Shown here: piece by piece, positions 10,096 through 21,669 of the stretch | Layout of the letters: each line of letters starts with the position of its first letter | Position numbering within the stretch: position 1 is the stretch's first letter | NCBI RefSeq assembly: GCF_958450345.1 | Contig: NC_088781.1 | Location: 118,308,431-118,372,430, forward strand | Reading direction: 5' to 3' | DNA: 64,000 bases | Source of the DNA: Calliphora vicina | Taxonomy: Eukaryota; Arthropoda; Insecta; Diptera; Calliphoridae | Made by a program: the position numbers and the translations under genes | Notes under the pieces: model-generated | Told to the model about the DNA's origin: nothing | The model's database searches: none | The model's input: only the letters and a program-made list of their open reading frames with translations

Positions 10096-10966
10096 GGCTC
10101 AAGATATTTGACTTATATTCTGTTTTATTTAGTTGAAAACAATTCGCTATATTCCTTTCTTTTTAATAAAATCTCTTTTTGTTTTAATTTTTTGACGTTT
10201 TTCTTTATCAATTTCAAAAATCAATCCATTTAACATATCGCTCATTAGTTAAAAATTGTATATAGAGTTTTCTTTTTTTAAATAAACTTAAAACTAGTTA
10301 CACAAAAATTAAGAAAGCAATTAAAGAAATTGAATTTAATTTGTTTTTACTACTATATAATAAAATTATATTTATTTTAACCGAACAAGATAGTTTTAAA
10401 CCAAAGAATGTTTAAAGCAAGAGAAAAATACTTAATATTAATTATTGAATTAAAAATGATTATATTATAAACATAAATAGAGAGAAAGAACATTAAGGGC
10501 ATTTTAAAATTCTGTTTGTGGTTAGTTACAACTATTTTTAAGGGGAAACTAATTAAAATCATTAATCATGTTTATTTAAAATACAATATTAATTTACTTT
10601 TAACAAAATAATATAAATGTTTTATTGTTGTGGTTAGTATTGTTTTGTTTTTATCGATTTTGATTACAAATTTAACTATGATTTTAACTAATATTTCATA
10701 ATTGAGTTTTGGGTGATTTTTTCAAAACGTTTTAATAATGTTTTTTCTTAGTTTCTGGTATTTAGTTCTTATAGTTATGTATTTTTGTTTATTTTGTAAT
10801 TGTATAAGAATTCGTTAGTATTATAAATGCCTAGTAATTTAAACAATTGTTTATTAAATTATTGTTTTTTCCGTTTGTTTATGTTTTCTTTTTTCTTTTT
10901 AAAATATTTATACTGTTTGCCTGTCTGTGTTGTTAGAAGTATTTTTCGTTTATTTTGTTTTATTAT
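10096..10966. other. AT-rich 3' flank of Sec12
   Basis: About 870 bp of AT-rich sequence without a credible open frame. On the minus strand it would contain the Sec12 3' UTR; several minus-strand AATAAA-like hexamers occur. No repeat or gene is recognised. Confidence 0.4.
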
Positions 10967-12597
10967 CTAAAGGCCTAAATATGAGCATAGAGTAAATGCG
11001 CCAAATAGCACCAAAACTATGAGCATTATAGCTAACCAAGCGGGCATGGTGTCTGTAATAAAATTTCAATAAAATATTGATTTATTAAGGGTTTTCTTGT
11101 TAATGTATCATGAAAAATACTTACGTCTATGTTGCAAACTGTGTATGCACACTTTATTGTCTACGGATATCGATAAAACTGCGGCTTCGGTATCACTGGA
11201 TATGGGTGGTCCTTCCTCATTGGTTACGGGCAAGAATTGTAGACCAGTCACAAACATTGAGTGAGCATTGGGTATATGAAGTACACGCTGAAGCAGAAGA
11301 AAATAGATTTTTTATTATTTCCTTTGGGAAATTTTAATGTTAAAAAGTTTCTCTCTCACCTGTAAACTAAAGCCAATATACATGGAAATACTACCCGAAA
11401 ACATGCTACCAACGGCCACAAATCGTCCATCATCCCGTACTGCCAGCGAGGCTAAACTCTCATCTATGGCCACGGCTAAACGTAGTTTACCAGTCGTACA
11501 GTCCCATTGCTGTAAGTAACCCTTCTGCCTGCCCACCTTTCCCAGAGGATTGGTTATAGTAAATAGGCGATATTTATCACGTTGTGCCTCTATAGTACCA
11601 TAACGACAACGTTTGAACAGATATTTAGCACCCTCTGGTGTGTCCCATTTCAAGTCGTACACCTTTTTCGATGTGGCTATATCCCAAACTACGCCCTGGC
11701 CATCTTTGGCTATAGTAATGATAAATTTCGAATCAGGACTAATATCAATATCATCAATTTCCTTAGTATGAGCTCTGTAATGAATAATATAGTTTAAATA
11801 CCTTATTTACATTTAAAGTATATGAAAAACCTACTCTATATCGGCCGTTTTAATCATTTGAGGAAATGACCAGACTCTTAGGTGACCATCTGTACCTCCA
11901 GTACACATAACATGACCATTGGGAGAAATCCTCACCACTCTTTGCAAGGGATCTGCTGTTAGGAAATCTGTTTGTATGGAATCCGCCGCTTTAATATCAA
12001 ATTTTAAAATACGCTTGAGATTTGCATTCTGATCCTGTGAGTTGGGCTTAGACTCGGGACCACCGGCAGCATGACCATTAGGTAAATCTTCTACACCTGA
12101 TGCTGTTGTGCGTCTTTGTCTGACGCCATTTTCATTGCCATGCACATCTGCTGGTGATTTATGAGATTTTTCTTCTTGTGTTACCGAAATTTCCTCTTTG
12201 CCATCTTCACTCATCACCCTGGGATTAACAAAGTACATTTGACAGTGAGACTCTTGGCCAGCACACAAATAAGAACGTCTTCCATCATTGCGCACCGCAA
12301 AATTCATGACCACATTGGCTCCCGTTTCATGTCTAACCACCTCTTGGGCACAGAAATGTTGCCCATTATGGTAAATTTCATAAATTTCCTTAAAATAACA
12401 AGAAAAAGTGAAATTTTAATAAAAAATTCCTAAAATACTTGATTTACACAGCTTACAAAACCATTAGCTACTCCTGTCTTACTAGCGCCTCCTCCTCCCG
12501 CAACTAAAACATGTCGACTGGTTAGCATTTCCACTGCATACAAAGGAAAATTAACTCTGGCCAATAGACCATCACTAGGTTTTCTTGTTGGTGCCAT
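10967..12597 (-). CDS. Sec12: Sec12/PREB, Sar1 guanine-nucleotide exchange factor
   Basis: Five minus-strand exons are 12597-12457, 12388-11835, 11774-11360, 11287-11125 and 11052-10967, giving 452 aa. All introns are GT-AG and short (68-72 bp). Residues 30-46 carry the loop motif LVAGGGGASKTGVANG, characteristic of the potassium-binding, Sar1-contacting loop of Sec12. WD40 blades follow, including a clear GGTDGHLRVWSFP, DISPDSKFIITIAKDGQGVVWD and SVDNKVCIHSL. The C-terminus (MPAWLAIMLIVLVLFGAF) is a single membrane anchor with almost no lumenal tail. Sec12 sits in the ER membrane, loads Sar1 with GTP and so starts COPII coat assembly for ER-to-Golgi traffic. Length is close to animal PREB (about 420 aa); the extra residues are an acidic, low-complexity insert around residues 95-150. 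The family assignment is firm. Confidence 0.93.
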
Positions 12598-13059
12598 GTC
12601 TTTCTTATCTCCGTCTTTGACCTTTCCCCCCTCTTGTTAACCAACTTCTATTGTTTTATTAATTATTGAATTTTATCAGCTGCTATTGTTACCACAAAAT
12701 ACTAGTTTTTCTTTCTTTTGTTGTAAAAAATTTTGTCACCAAATTAATTTTTTCTGTCAGGGTCTCGCCTCTTTTTTTCGTTTTTGCTGATTTTATTTTT
12801 AATAATTTCAGCTTTTTCTTAACTACTTCCCAGATATTTAAGGTAATCTTATATATTATGGCCTTATTTTAATAATTTATTGAACTAATTTGTTAATTTA
12901 TTAAACAAAAACTAAATTTTTTATTCATTTTTTCTATTTTTTGTTGAGAAAGTTCCACGTACGTATTGTGGTTGTAGTGAACCGCTGTTTTCTTTAATAA
13001 ATCAGTACGGCCTTATCGTCTAGAAAAAATGTTTGACATAAGACATGATAATGCAGTTT

Positions 13060-13085
13060 CGATAACATTTGTTGAGTTGTTATCG
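13060..13085. promoter_or_regulatory. Inverted CGATAAC/GTTATCG pair upstream of Sec12
   Basis: CGATAAC at 13060 and GTTATCG at 13079 form an inverted repeat separated by 12 bp, about 470 bp upstream of the Sec12 ATG. It contains GATA-type cores in both orientations. A regulatory role is inference only; the Sec12 transcription start is not located. Confidence 0.25.
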
Positions 13086-13357
13086 TTAGTTTGAAACAGC
13101 TGTGAGAGACATTTTTAGTGTTGTCAAACATTTGTAATGGGAAAAAATTATAAAAAGGAATGCCAATAAGAAAAAGCGTAAAAAACACGTTCCAACTTTG
13201 TATGCATGTAACTTTTATAGGGACGCGATACTGTCTGCAAGTGGATTTTATTTTATTCGAAATAGTGTCGCAAATATAGCTGGTATTAAAAAAAATGTCG
13301 GGCACCATATCTAAATAACAAAAAAAAACATCGAGCAAAATTAAAATCAAGAAGATT

Positions 13358-13583
13358 AGCTCGATCTGTGATCACTCATATTTCTTACCAAAAATCGATT
13401 TTTTATATAAAAACTCAAAATATCTAAATTTGCTAATAATTTGGCCAATAAGCGTTTAATCAAGAAAAAGAGCTCGATCTGTGATCACTCATATTTCTGA
13501 CCAAAAATCGATTTTTTATATAAAAACTCAAAGTATCTAAATTAGCTAATAACTTGGCCAATAAGCGTTTAATCAAGTGTTCA
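13358..13583. repeat. 113-bp tandem duplication
   Basis: The segment beginning AGCTCGATCTGTGATCACTC occurs at 13358 and again at 13471, with a handful of mismatches (TTCTTACC against TTCTGACC, AAATTTGC against AAATTAGC). Both copies run to GCGTTTAATCAAG. It is non-coding and not recognised as a named element. Confidence 0.8.
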
Positions 13584-13779
13584 AACAATCAAACAATTGA
13601 CTTATAGAAACATAGAGACATCTGAAAATAATGTTTTTTGTCGGTATATTGAGAAAACCAAAATTGTTAACGGACAGTTTATTGGCCTAATAAATTTATG
13701 TCGACATTTAGTAACAGGCAGTTTGTAGATACATTGAGAAAACGCCCTAACTGTATTTATATTAATATTTTTAACCCAG

Positions 13780-14560
13780 CAGTTCTAGGAGACAGTACCG
13801 AACTAGTGATTTTACCCATCATTTAGGGTGGGAGCTAGTTACTTCAATAGTCACGTGACTTGTCATTTTAAAACGGGCATGTCCTAGGCTGGGGGTCAAT
13901 TGCCTCTTTTTGATTACAATGGGACTAATAGCTGGTCCAAAGTAGGCAACGCCTTGGATTCACATACTGGTTACATAGCGTCAGTTACCTTGCTAGCTTT
14001 GTAACTGGTTACTTGATCAGCTACTTGACTAGTTATTTTAACACGTGCATGTCCTAAGCAGGGGGTCAATTGACCCTTTTGATTACATTGTGACTATCTG
14101 ATAGCTGATCGAAAGTAGTCAACGCTGGGTAAAATAAAGTGCAGTAAAGTTTGAAGTGACTTCACCATAGGTTACTAAGAGACACTAAAGTGACTATTGA
14201 CATCATGCTATGTTACATGGGATACCAGATACTTAAGCAAAAACAAAAATAAACTGTATGATAATTATATCAACACAATTTGTATAAAACTAGTTTGTAC
14301 GAATTATTCACAAAACGTTTAAAGTGACTACACTCCAGATTACTTAGAAACTCTTAAGTGTCAATTGTCTTCACGCTAGATTACTTGGGATGTATAAAGT
14401 AACCACTTGTCTTCTCTCTGCACTATAAAGTGCACACAAGTGTCAAATGACCAAAATATATAAATTGGAGTCCGCCAAGTGATAACATTTGTGACAATTA
14501 CTGTCTTTAAGGGATACATTGACTACTTGCTTAACTGCTGGGAACTTTTAACATCGTCAT
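13780..14560. repeat. Degenerate repeats with GCATGTCCTA and GGGGGTCAATTG blocks
   Basis: Two blocks about 170 bp apart share GCATGTCCTA, GGGGGTCAATTG, GATTACA and AGTAGGCAACGC/AGTAGTCAACGC (starting near 13870 and 14040). Between and after them are variants of GTTACTTGACTAGTT and CTAAGAGACACTAAAGTGAC. This looks like an old, decayed tandem repeat or element. No coding sequence is seen. Confidence 0.45.
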
Positions 14561-14838
14561 GCACACATGTTACATTTGTCACGCACAATTACACCGTACT
14601 TTTATAATACATACTTGCTTGTTTCGAACATGCTAAACAATAAAATGCAATATAAAATGATAAAAGTTTTCTTATTTTTATTTGTACATACTATACATAT
14701 CTTTTATTGAAAATGAAAATAAAATAATTCAAGAAACAAAAATAAAAAATATTTATGGGCAATTCACAAAATGTTGTACGACATACAACTTAAAGTACGT
14801 TTTGTGAAGTGGCCATGTTACTTAATAATAAAACTGAT

Positions 14839-16620
14839 TCATTTATTGTCTATATAATTCAAGTATTCTGTTATTAAATATTGTGTGGATTTAAAAGTAA
14901 AGCGAGAAATAATACGATTTCCGGATGCCTCCACGAAGTGTTTTAATTGAAGCTTATGAATTCCGGGCAAAGAAGATTGTTCCCATATTGGACTAATTTC
15001 AATGCGAGTAACCGTTATGGCTTCCTTATTTTTATAAAATATTTTGATATTCTTTAATTTACTGGTTGCGCAATTGGCAAAATCTTTGGCATTATGAATT
15101 GTTATTTGGCGCGACTTTATCTGCGACCAAACACATCTTTTTACGGTAGCCCCTATGACATCAACAGCACCCTTTCCGTGTGATGTTGCAAAGAAGGACC
15201 AAGTAATTTTGGCATTGTAAATAGCTTGAAACTTTATTAAACTTGATAAAACGAATTTATTCTTAAACTGAGAGTCGCAGCCATCAGAAAAAATATGAAA
15301 TTTGTTTAATTTAGCATTTTTTTTAATAAGAAAATCTAAAATTGTTCTTAGGAAGGTGTATACGGAATATTTATCATGACTCAAATCATTGCTTACAATG
15401 GCAATTGACTGAGTCTCATTTTGCGTCCAGACGCAACAAGTAAACACAGTGACTTGCTCATAAGAAAAATGTGCAGCCGGCACTTCATCCTGCGAAAATA
15501 TAGAAAAATTCTCCGCAAAGTCAATTTGAATAATAACTTCGTCTTGATGAATTGTTTCTTTTACATTTTTAAAGTGTTCTGACTGAACGTTGTTTACGTA
15601 AAAGTGCATCTTGAATTTTGGCAGTTGAGCTTGTAGCTCTTCTATTGCTTTGGCTACACATGATTTTATTTCATTTTCTTGAACTCTACCATTTTCATAA
15701 TTTTTCTCCCATTTTTTCCAATATATGTTCGTATTGTAATCGAACAGTAATGGTAACAAATCCCTGATATTATCATCGCATTCGCCGCATATCCCCAAGA
15801 TACAGAATTCGTTGTTCACATCACAACATACATTGCTTAAAAGTTCTTTATACGTTAATGGAAACCCATCAATATTTTTTAAGGCTTTGCATAAATTTAT
15901 GAAATTAGCATGTATTTGGCACACACAAACATTATGTGGTGTATCTCTCACAACGATGACATTTCGAGGGCGTAATTGGAAAAATTTTGATCGCCCTACT
16001 TTGTCAGCTACATCAACTTCAGAACAGTATATTTCATAGGCTTCATTAATTGACATTACCATGTAGCGTTTTTGCATTAAAACTTTATTATTTTCAACTT
16101 TCATCGATATAACTTCAGATTTGATAGAAGCTTGGTAGGAAATTAAATCTTCATTATAAAATTTTACAACTTTGGCGTGTAAAACCTTTTCGGCTCTGTT
16201 TGGCGTGTGGTCTTTTTTCTTTTGATTTTCCAGTTTGCCTAACTTGGAAGACAGCTCGGGGAAAAATTCATCACAAAGCTGTTTAAGAACCATTTGTTTT
16301 CTGTCTAATCGGTCAGGCAAATGTTTGCGCACTCGACTCATGTCACTATATAATGACTGTTTTGTTTTATAAGGTAAAGAACTCGCCTCTGGATGATCAG
16401 TTAAAATTCTTTTTTTTGCGCGATACTGACGCATTCTTTCGGTATTTCTTATTTTTTGCTCTCTACTAGTTTCCTTCTTTATGGTCTTGTTTGGATTATT
16501 TTTTACTTTATTTCGATAATTTTTCATTCTCTGACGATTTTTTACTTTGTGTTCTTCCCACTGTATTGCATTTTTCTTAATTTTTTCCCGATAACGTTTC
16601 ATACGATCTTTTCCATCCAT
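14839..16620 (-). CDS. Transposase-like protein, 593 aa, intact (family uncertain)
   Basis: A single uninterrupted 593-codon frame starting at ATG 16620. The N-terminal 75 residues contain three basic repeats of the form RMxxYRxKxK (RMKRYREKIKK, RMKNYRNKVKNN, RMRQYRAKKR), plausibly DNA-binding. The middle has clustered Cys/His (CVCQIH, NVCCDVN, CILGICGEC) that could bind zinc. The C-terminal half has the conserved blocks IDFAENFS (D367), FSDGCDSQFKNKF (D446) and ATSHGKGAVDVIGATVKR (D487), a pattern of acidic residues expected of an RNase H-fold DDE/D transposase. I know similar uncharacterised proteins occur in many invertebrates but cannot assign the superfamily securely. Absence of stops or frameshifts suggests recent activity or domestication. 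Nearby inverted repeats favour a mobile element. Confidence 0.7.
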   Translation of the reverse strand: MDGKDRMKRYREKIKKNAIQWEEHKVKNRQRMKNYRNKVKNNPNKTIKKETSREQKIRNTERMRQYRAKKRILTDHPEASSLPYKTKQSLYSDMSRVRKHLPDRLDRKQMVLKQLCDEFFPELSSKLGKLENQKKKDHTPNRAEKVLHAKVVKFYNEDLISYQASIKSEVISMKVENNKVLMQKRYMVMSINEAYEIYCSEVDVADKVGRSKFFQLRPRNVIVVRDTPHNVCVCQIHANFINLCKALKNIDGFPLTYKELLSNVCCDVNNEFCILGICGECDDNIRDLLPLLFDYNTNIYWKKWEKNYENGRVQENEIKSCVAKAIEELQAQLPKFKMHFYVNNVQSEHFKNVKETIHQDEVIIQIDFAENFSIFSQDEVPAAHFSYEQVTVFTCCVWTQNETQSIAIVSNDLSHDKYSVYTFLRTILDFLIKKNAKLNKFHIFSDGCDSQFKNKFVLSSLIKFQAIYNAKITWSFFATSHGKGAVDVIGATVKRCVWSQIKSRQITIHNAKDFANCATSKLKNIKIFYKNKEAITVTRIEISPIWEQSSLPGIHKLQLKHFVEASGNRIISRFTFKSTQYLITEYLNYIDNK

Positions 16621-16886
16621 TTTTCTTTACAAAAATCAGAAATTTATGAAAAAAGTATATTGTTAAAAAAATACTCGCATTAAATTATGTTATGTATTGA
16701 AGAAAAAAGTGTAACATGTGCGAATTGCGTGAATTTTTTTTCAATGGATATATAATATCAAAATGTTTTCAATCATTTACTATTTCAAAATCCACACATA
16801 ATACAATTTTCCGGGAAAAAATGTTTAATATCAGAGACTGCATTGAGACATACATATATCAATTTCGTAACGCACATGTTACATTT

Positions 16887-17120
16887 GGTCAATTCACAAT
16901 GTCTCTTATCAGTCATATTGTCCTAATATATCAAGACTTGGCAGAACGGTTTAACCGAATCTTAGGCACTCGGCGCTGGTTGGTTACGATAACACAAAAA
17001 ACATAGCATACAGAGTAGTATTATTTTAGGATATTTTTTGCTTGAAAAGCAATATAAAATATTGTGAAATATTAGGACATTATCACAATATGACACGATA
17101 AGAGACCTTGTGAATTAACC
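16887..17120. mobile_element. MITE with GGTCAATTCACAA ends
   Basis: Long inverted repeats of about 45-50 bp: the left arm GGTCAATTCACAATGTCTCT continues to CATATTGTCCTAATAT, and the right arm, read in reverse complement, is GGTTAATTCACAAGGTCTCT through CATATTGTGATAATGTCCTAATAT. It is non-coding and 234 bp. A related single arm lies at 21613-21667. It shares its terminal 13 bp with the putative left end of the neighbouring transposon. Confidence 0.75.
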
Positions 17121-18000
17121 AATTATTTCTTATTCTATAAAACTTCATTTACCTTGGTATTTCGTTGATATTTTTTCTATGTATTATATATAAATATAAT
17201 AATTTTAAGCAAAATATTTTTTTCACCTTACTGCAAATTATGCTAAAAAAAAACTGCAAAACTTATTCACCACGCAAAAGTAAAGGAGAACGAAGGAAAA
17301 CAACCGTTATTTTTAAAAATTCAACTTTACAAATGATGGTTGAAATCGAGAGATTATATTTAACATAATTTCTCTTCTCTCTTTACATTTTGTTCAAGTG
17401 TTACGATGTGCGTACACTGAGCCAAATTTCTTTTGAAAATATCCGTTGATGTTTTTATACAATATCAAACATATTTCTGCACATTTGTTTTGGTCAGTGC
17501 AAAGAGAATAAAACTTGTTTGAAAAAAAAACCCGCACGCAACCTTCCCCTTTGTTAGTTTTTATACGACTGAGTAAAAAACACAGTGACATGCATGGGCA
17601 GTGTTGCCGATTCGTGTGTTGTCATATAAATTTACTTGTGCGTAGTTTCGCTAGTGGTACAAAATACTTCACTGGCAACACTTGTAAACAAGTTAAATAA
17701 AACACGCAAATTAAATGAACTCACTGAAACCAAAACACAAAATTTTAGTACTTGGTAACCCTTTTCCATTTAGACGTACGAAAAACAAAGCAAAGCAAGT
17801 GTCAAAAAGTATGTTCAATGAGTAAAAAATACGCAAATGTTTTTTCAAATTGGCAAACCATTTATAACGGTTTTTGATAATTTTTTTTCTTGCTCCAAAA
17901 AGTAAATGAAAAGTGCCAAACCAAAAGTTAAATAAGTGTGTTTTTTACTGATAATTCATTTTACTGATTTTCATTAATTGTGGATTAAACTACTGACGTT
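17121..18000. other. Gene-poor stretch before the hAT relic
   Basis: Short open frames only. The 5' half of the dead hAT gene may once have occupied it (for example the basic stretch SPRKSKGERRK near 17270), but this cannot be shown by eye. No repeat is recognised. Confidence 0.3.
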
Positions 18001-18514
18001 TCAATGAGGAAATGTATTGTTTTAATTGCTTGTTACTTCGACGGTGTTGGTTCTGTACAAGATAGATTTATCGCGTTATTAGAGATCACTAAGGCAGATG
18101 CAGTTACAATTTTCCAACTTAAAACAGATTTCATTTCGGCACATAACGTTCCTTTAAAAAACTTGATCGGATTGGCCACATACTTTTACAAATAATTACT
18201 CCATCGAAAGTACTCTCTAAAGAAGATTTGCCAATATTGTCCCTTGTTTTAAAATTTTCTAATCTTATAGATTGTGATCCTGATATTATTCTCTCGGTGG
18301 AACTTATTACGATTATCGGACATAAATCTTTCAACTGATTTAAATATAGATTTATTTTGGGATCAAATAAATTCAATTAAAAATGGTTTAGATGAGAGAA
18401 CTTATGGTAATTTGGCTAACTTTGTTTTCAATTTACTTTCGTTGCCACATAGTTCTGGAGCTGCTGAACGTAAGTTTTCGTTACTTTCTTTAATAAAAAC
18501 TTGTAAAAAATAAT
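18001..18514 (+). pseudogene. Dead hAT-superfamily (ZBED/DUF4371-like) transposase fragment
   Basis: Two frames keep hallmarks of the family. First, YFDGVGSVQDRFIALLEI with NVPLKNLIGLA (18040-18175) matches the region preceding the second catalytic block. Second, YGNLANFVFNLLSLPHSSGA followed by AERKFSLLSLIKT (18402-18508) is the hAT C-terminal dimerisation region. A stop (TAA after YFYK) and a frameshift lie between them, and the N-terminal zinc finger is missing. It is non-functional. Confidence 0.85.
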
Positions 18515-18976
18515 GATCCCCGGTATGTGTGGTCAGGAAATAGAGATTTTCCTAAAAATTAAATACAAAATGTACATATATTTTTACAACAACAAAATTA
18601 ATGTTAAATTTTTAATGAAAATACTTGCGTGGCTTATTTTTTTTCCGTTACCCCACTTGGGGGCATTTGGCTTCCACAAAGCATCTCCATCTTATACGAA
18701 TTGTTGAAAAAATTTTGTTTACCAAAAACATTTAAAATATTTATTTTGAAGTATAATTTGGTGAAGCGTAAGATTCGGCACTGCCGAATATAGTTCTTAC
18801 TTTTTTTTAATATTATTTCAGACGTATTTTTTGTATTCAAGTATCAATACTGTTAAGTGATTAACAGTGAGCTGCTGACTGTAACATGAGTAATGTTAAA
18901 AAATGTGGTTTTGTCTGATCTTGTTAAATACGAATTTAAATTCACAAACATAATTTTTGCTACTAACACATACATA
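18515..18976. mobile_element. Mini-me-like element end (minus orientation) and flank
   Basis: TATAATTTGGTGAAGCGTAAGATTCGGCACTGCCGAATATAG (about 18748-18794) is the reverse complement of the start of the element at 34480 (CTATATTCGGCTGTGCCGAATC with TTCACCAAATTATA). Only this end is recognisable. The rest of the interval holds no gene. Confidence 0.45.
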
Positions 18977-19055
18977 TTTAGAGTTAGGTACTTCTTCGCT
19001 AACACATGTTTAGTGTTAGGTACTTCTTCGCTAACACATGTTTAGAGTTAGGTAC
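18977..19055. repeat. 32-bp tandem repeat, about 2.5 copies
   Basis: The unit TTTAGAGTTAGGTACTTCTT followed by CGCTAACACATG repeats with period 32 bp; the copies differ at one or two positions. It is non-coding. Confidence 0.8.
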
Positions 19056-20469
19056 TTACGTCAAAGAGCCGGACTACTTGTATATACTTTGATTGCAACC
19101 ATTAAGGCAGTGTAACTGTAAGCATAAAATGATTGTTATTAACTTTTTACTTAAAATTAAAAAAAAGTCCTTTTCAAATTTAACTAAATAAAGTAAAATT
19201 GTAATATTATTTTAAAATTATGCAACAAATTTGTCACTAATAAAAAATACAATATGAACTCATATAAATAAATTTGTGTAAGCTCCAAGAATCCCTCACT
19301 TTTATGAAGTATGAGTAAGGCATGACATTTTTATGTCCCTAGACTTGAACATCCTGGAAGTACTAAAATCAAACAAAAATAAAATTATATGTCTTTAGTT
19401 TAAGCCATTGTCTTAAGAATGATGGCAAGCAAAATTATACGCATACGACACCTTTGGCTACAATTCATCTCATCTCATATGTGCGTGCAAACGAACGTTA
19501 CTTTTGAATTTTTTTTTTCATCTTAGCTGCTTTACAACATTTTGACCATGTTTATACAATATGTGCATACATAAGCCACTTTTATGACCATATCCATTCA
19601 AAAGTTGTGGGGGGTTGGTTTTCATTTTCTTTACCCCCCTACTCCTCCTTATTTGCTATTGCTTCAATTATGCATAAGAAACGCAAGAAAAATACATAAG
19701 AAAATGATGTCGTCATCGTTGAAAGTCATAAAAAAATTGTACGGAACAAATAAAATAACGGAAAAACTCATAAAAATGTCGCATGTCTATTATGCATTCC
19801 ATATGTAAGTAGTTGTAAGCCAGTAGACCTTTCCCCTCCCACTTTTGTATGCTGCCTCTATATTCTTTAATATTTCGATGAGAACACCAAACAACAACAC
19901 TTAATATAATTTTATAGAAAATATATTTAAAGGAAATAAAAAGTTTTTCTTGTTTCTTTCCAAAAACCATTACGTGTCGGTTTTTTATGTGCCAAATGGG
20001 GAGGGGAATGTTGGTACAATTGTAGTTCTTTTTTGGTACGATTTCAAACTTAAATGTACAATGATGTAGCAGTTTGAGGAGTATTTAGTACTTTAATTTT
20101 AACTACAACACAATAAGTAGTTTTACTGGAATTCAAGTTAAAAACTAGTGTAATTTCTCCACCCGTTTTATCCCTTCCCCCACTTGTAAGGTTAACGTGG
20201 TAGTAGCAGTGCTGAGAACTTGAATAGCTAATTAGTGGTAGAAAAAGATTAGTTGCTAACAGCTCCCCTCCGGTGCTAGGACTCGGGACAGTTGTAATTA
20301 TTTTGTATAGTCCATGTACGCCGTCATTGCCCTTACATTCCTATTCGTGGACCAATATATGAACAACAACAATAAACAAAGTAAAACCGATGATCTCGGA
20401 TCGTCATCAGAAGACGACCTTCTAGACTCCAGACTTCTAGACTCAAGAGACTGTTCGTTCTGTTAGGCA
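19056..20469. other. No gene seen
   Basis: AT-rich DNA with C-rich patches (TTACCCCCCTACTCCTCC near 19632). Open frames are short and lack family features. No repeat structure stood out. Confidence 0.35.
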
Positions 20470-21062
20470 GCGTGAGTGTTAGACACATTACTCTACTGCC
20501 CTCTAAAAGCCTCACAAATAAACCTCTTCAATGGAATGGAAAGGTTGGCGATCAGTTGAAGAAAAAAAGAACAATGAGAAAGAGTCAAGAAGACATCCAC
20601 ATATCAAGATACACCAAGGCGTTCTTCATTCTTAACAAGATTATTAAGAATGCTGCAAGCGGTGCTCTCCATGAACGCGATGAGGATGATCGCGTAAACT
20701 GTGTTAGATGATCCAAAAGTTTTGGATTCCGTACCCAGCTCATTTAAGGCAGCATCCGAAGACATAGAAAGGTTCATGCGTAATCACTCTCAGACGGAGG
20801 GAGAAAAATCACCTAAAAGTAAAAACAGACAAAAAATGTGCTCCGGGACACGCAACAACCACGATCACATCTGCCAGACGACCCTTCAACTATGTGATGA
20901 AAGACCACCACAATGGCACTGGCAACGGACACCTCGTTTTGACTTTGGCGAGATTCCTGGGTTCTCAAAGGACTTTATTAGGAAATGCATAGCAAAGATC
21001 AGCGGTGCATGGGAAGTTTGAAACCTTAAAATGATCCCTGCTCAAGAAATTCCGATGAGACC
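20470..21062 (+). pseudogene. LINE ORF1 fragment (I/LOA-like), degenerate
   Basis: Two overlapping frames (20472-20711 and 20701-21021, then an in-frame stop) read like Gag-type ORF1 of LOA/I-group non-LTR retrotransposons: a basic Ser/Lys-rich region (EGEKSPKSKNRQK), then KCIAKISGAWEV and LKMIPAQEIPMRP, which resemble the conserved '..IAKIGEVW..A.L..VPAEEIPxRP' segment. It is broken by stops and a frameshift. The family call rests on recalled motif similarity and is moderate at best. Confidence 0.45.
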
Positions 21063-21387
21063 GCTTAGTCCCTATTTACATTTTTCTCATTCTCTTTTGA
21101 ACTTGCCTAAGCCTTTTACAACCGCGAAATTAAGAGCCAGACAGAAATGTGTCGTTTCCTTTTTTCTTTCTTTTTCGTTGTTGATGCGTATGAATATTTG
21201 CATTGTGAAATGCATTCAAACATGGATGTGAGGAAAATGATATGAAGCAACAACATGAAAATTGCGAAGAGAAACAAAAAATGTCTAGTACAGATGGTCA
21301 AACTTCGTCTGTCTGCCTTTCAATTTCTGCATTGTAAAAGGGGACTTATACGAATTTGGTTACCAAAAATGACAACCGATGCGCATA

Positions 21388-21569
21388 GGGCACTGCTACA
21401 CGTTCAATATATATTGACCGCGATCCAGTATAGCGATATTTATTGAACGTGTAGCATGCAGTATTGATGGATCGTGATCCAAATCGCAGAATAACCTAAT
21501 CTTGCGTGATCCATTACAATGGATCGCGATCCAAATATCACAATATATATTGAACGTGTATCATTGCCC
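21388..21569. mobile_element. MITE, GGGCATTGCTACACG family (copy 1)
   Basis: The left end GGGCACTGCTACACGTTCAA runs into TATATATTGA, and the right end is its complement, TATATATTGAACGTGTATCATTGCCC, giving inverted repeats of about 30 bp. Internally, TGGATCGTGATCCAAATCGC and TGGATCGCGATCCAAAT form further small palindromes. It is 182 bp and non-coding. A second copy lies at 22502-22664. Confidence 0.85.
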
Positions 21570-21612
21570 ATGTTAGATGTTAGAGTGTAATCTTGTGTAC
21601 GAATATGCACCC

Positions 21613-21667
21613 AGGATATTAGAACATTATGACAATATGACATGTTAGGATACCTTGTGAATCGACC
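21613..21667. mobile_element. Single arm of a GGTCAATTCACAA-type MITE
   Basis: GATATTAGAACATTATGACA followed by ATATGACATGTTAGGATACCTTGTGAATCGACC matches the right arm of the element at 16887-17120 with scattered substitutions. No matching left arm was found, so it is a truncated copy. Confidence 0.6.
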
Positions 21668-21669
21668 AA

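Larger units (their letters stand above)
14757..17120 (-). mobile_element. Candidate autonomous DNA transposon around the 593-aa gene
   Basis: The left boundary GGGCAATTCACAA (14757) and the right boundary TTGTGAATTAACC (ending 17120) are imperfect 13-bp inverted repeats (11 of 13 matching) bracketing the transposase-like frame. The same terminal word recurs at 16887 and at 21667, where it forms MITE ends. I found no convincing target duplication, so the limits are a hypothesis. A nested 234-bp MITE occupies the right end. Confidence 0.4.

Noticed and set aside
13994..14056. ACTTGATCAGCTACTTGACTAGTT-type repeats as an LTR or promoter element
   Set aside because: Too short and diverged to define ends; kept only as degenerate repeats.
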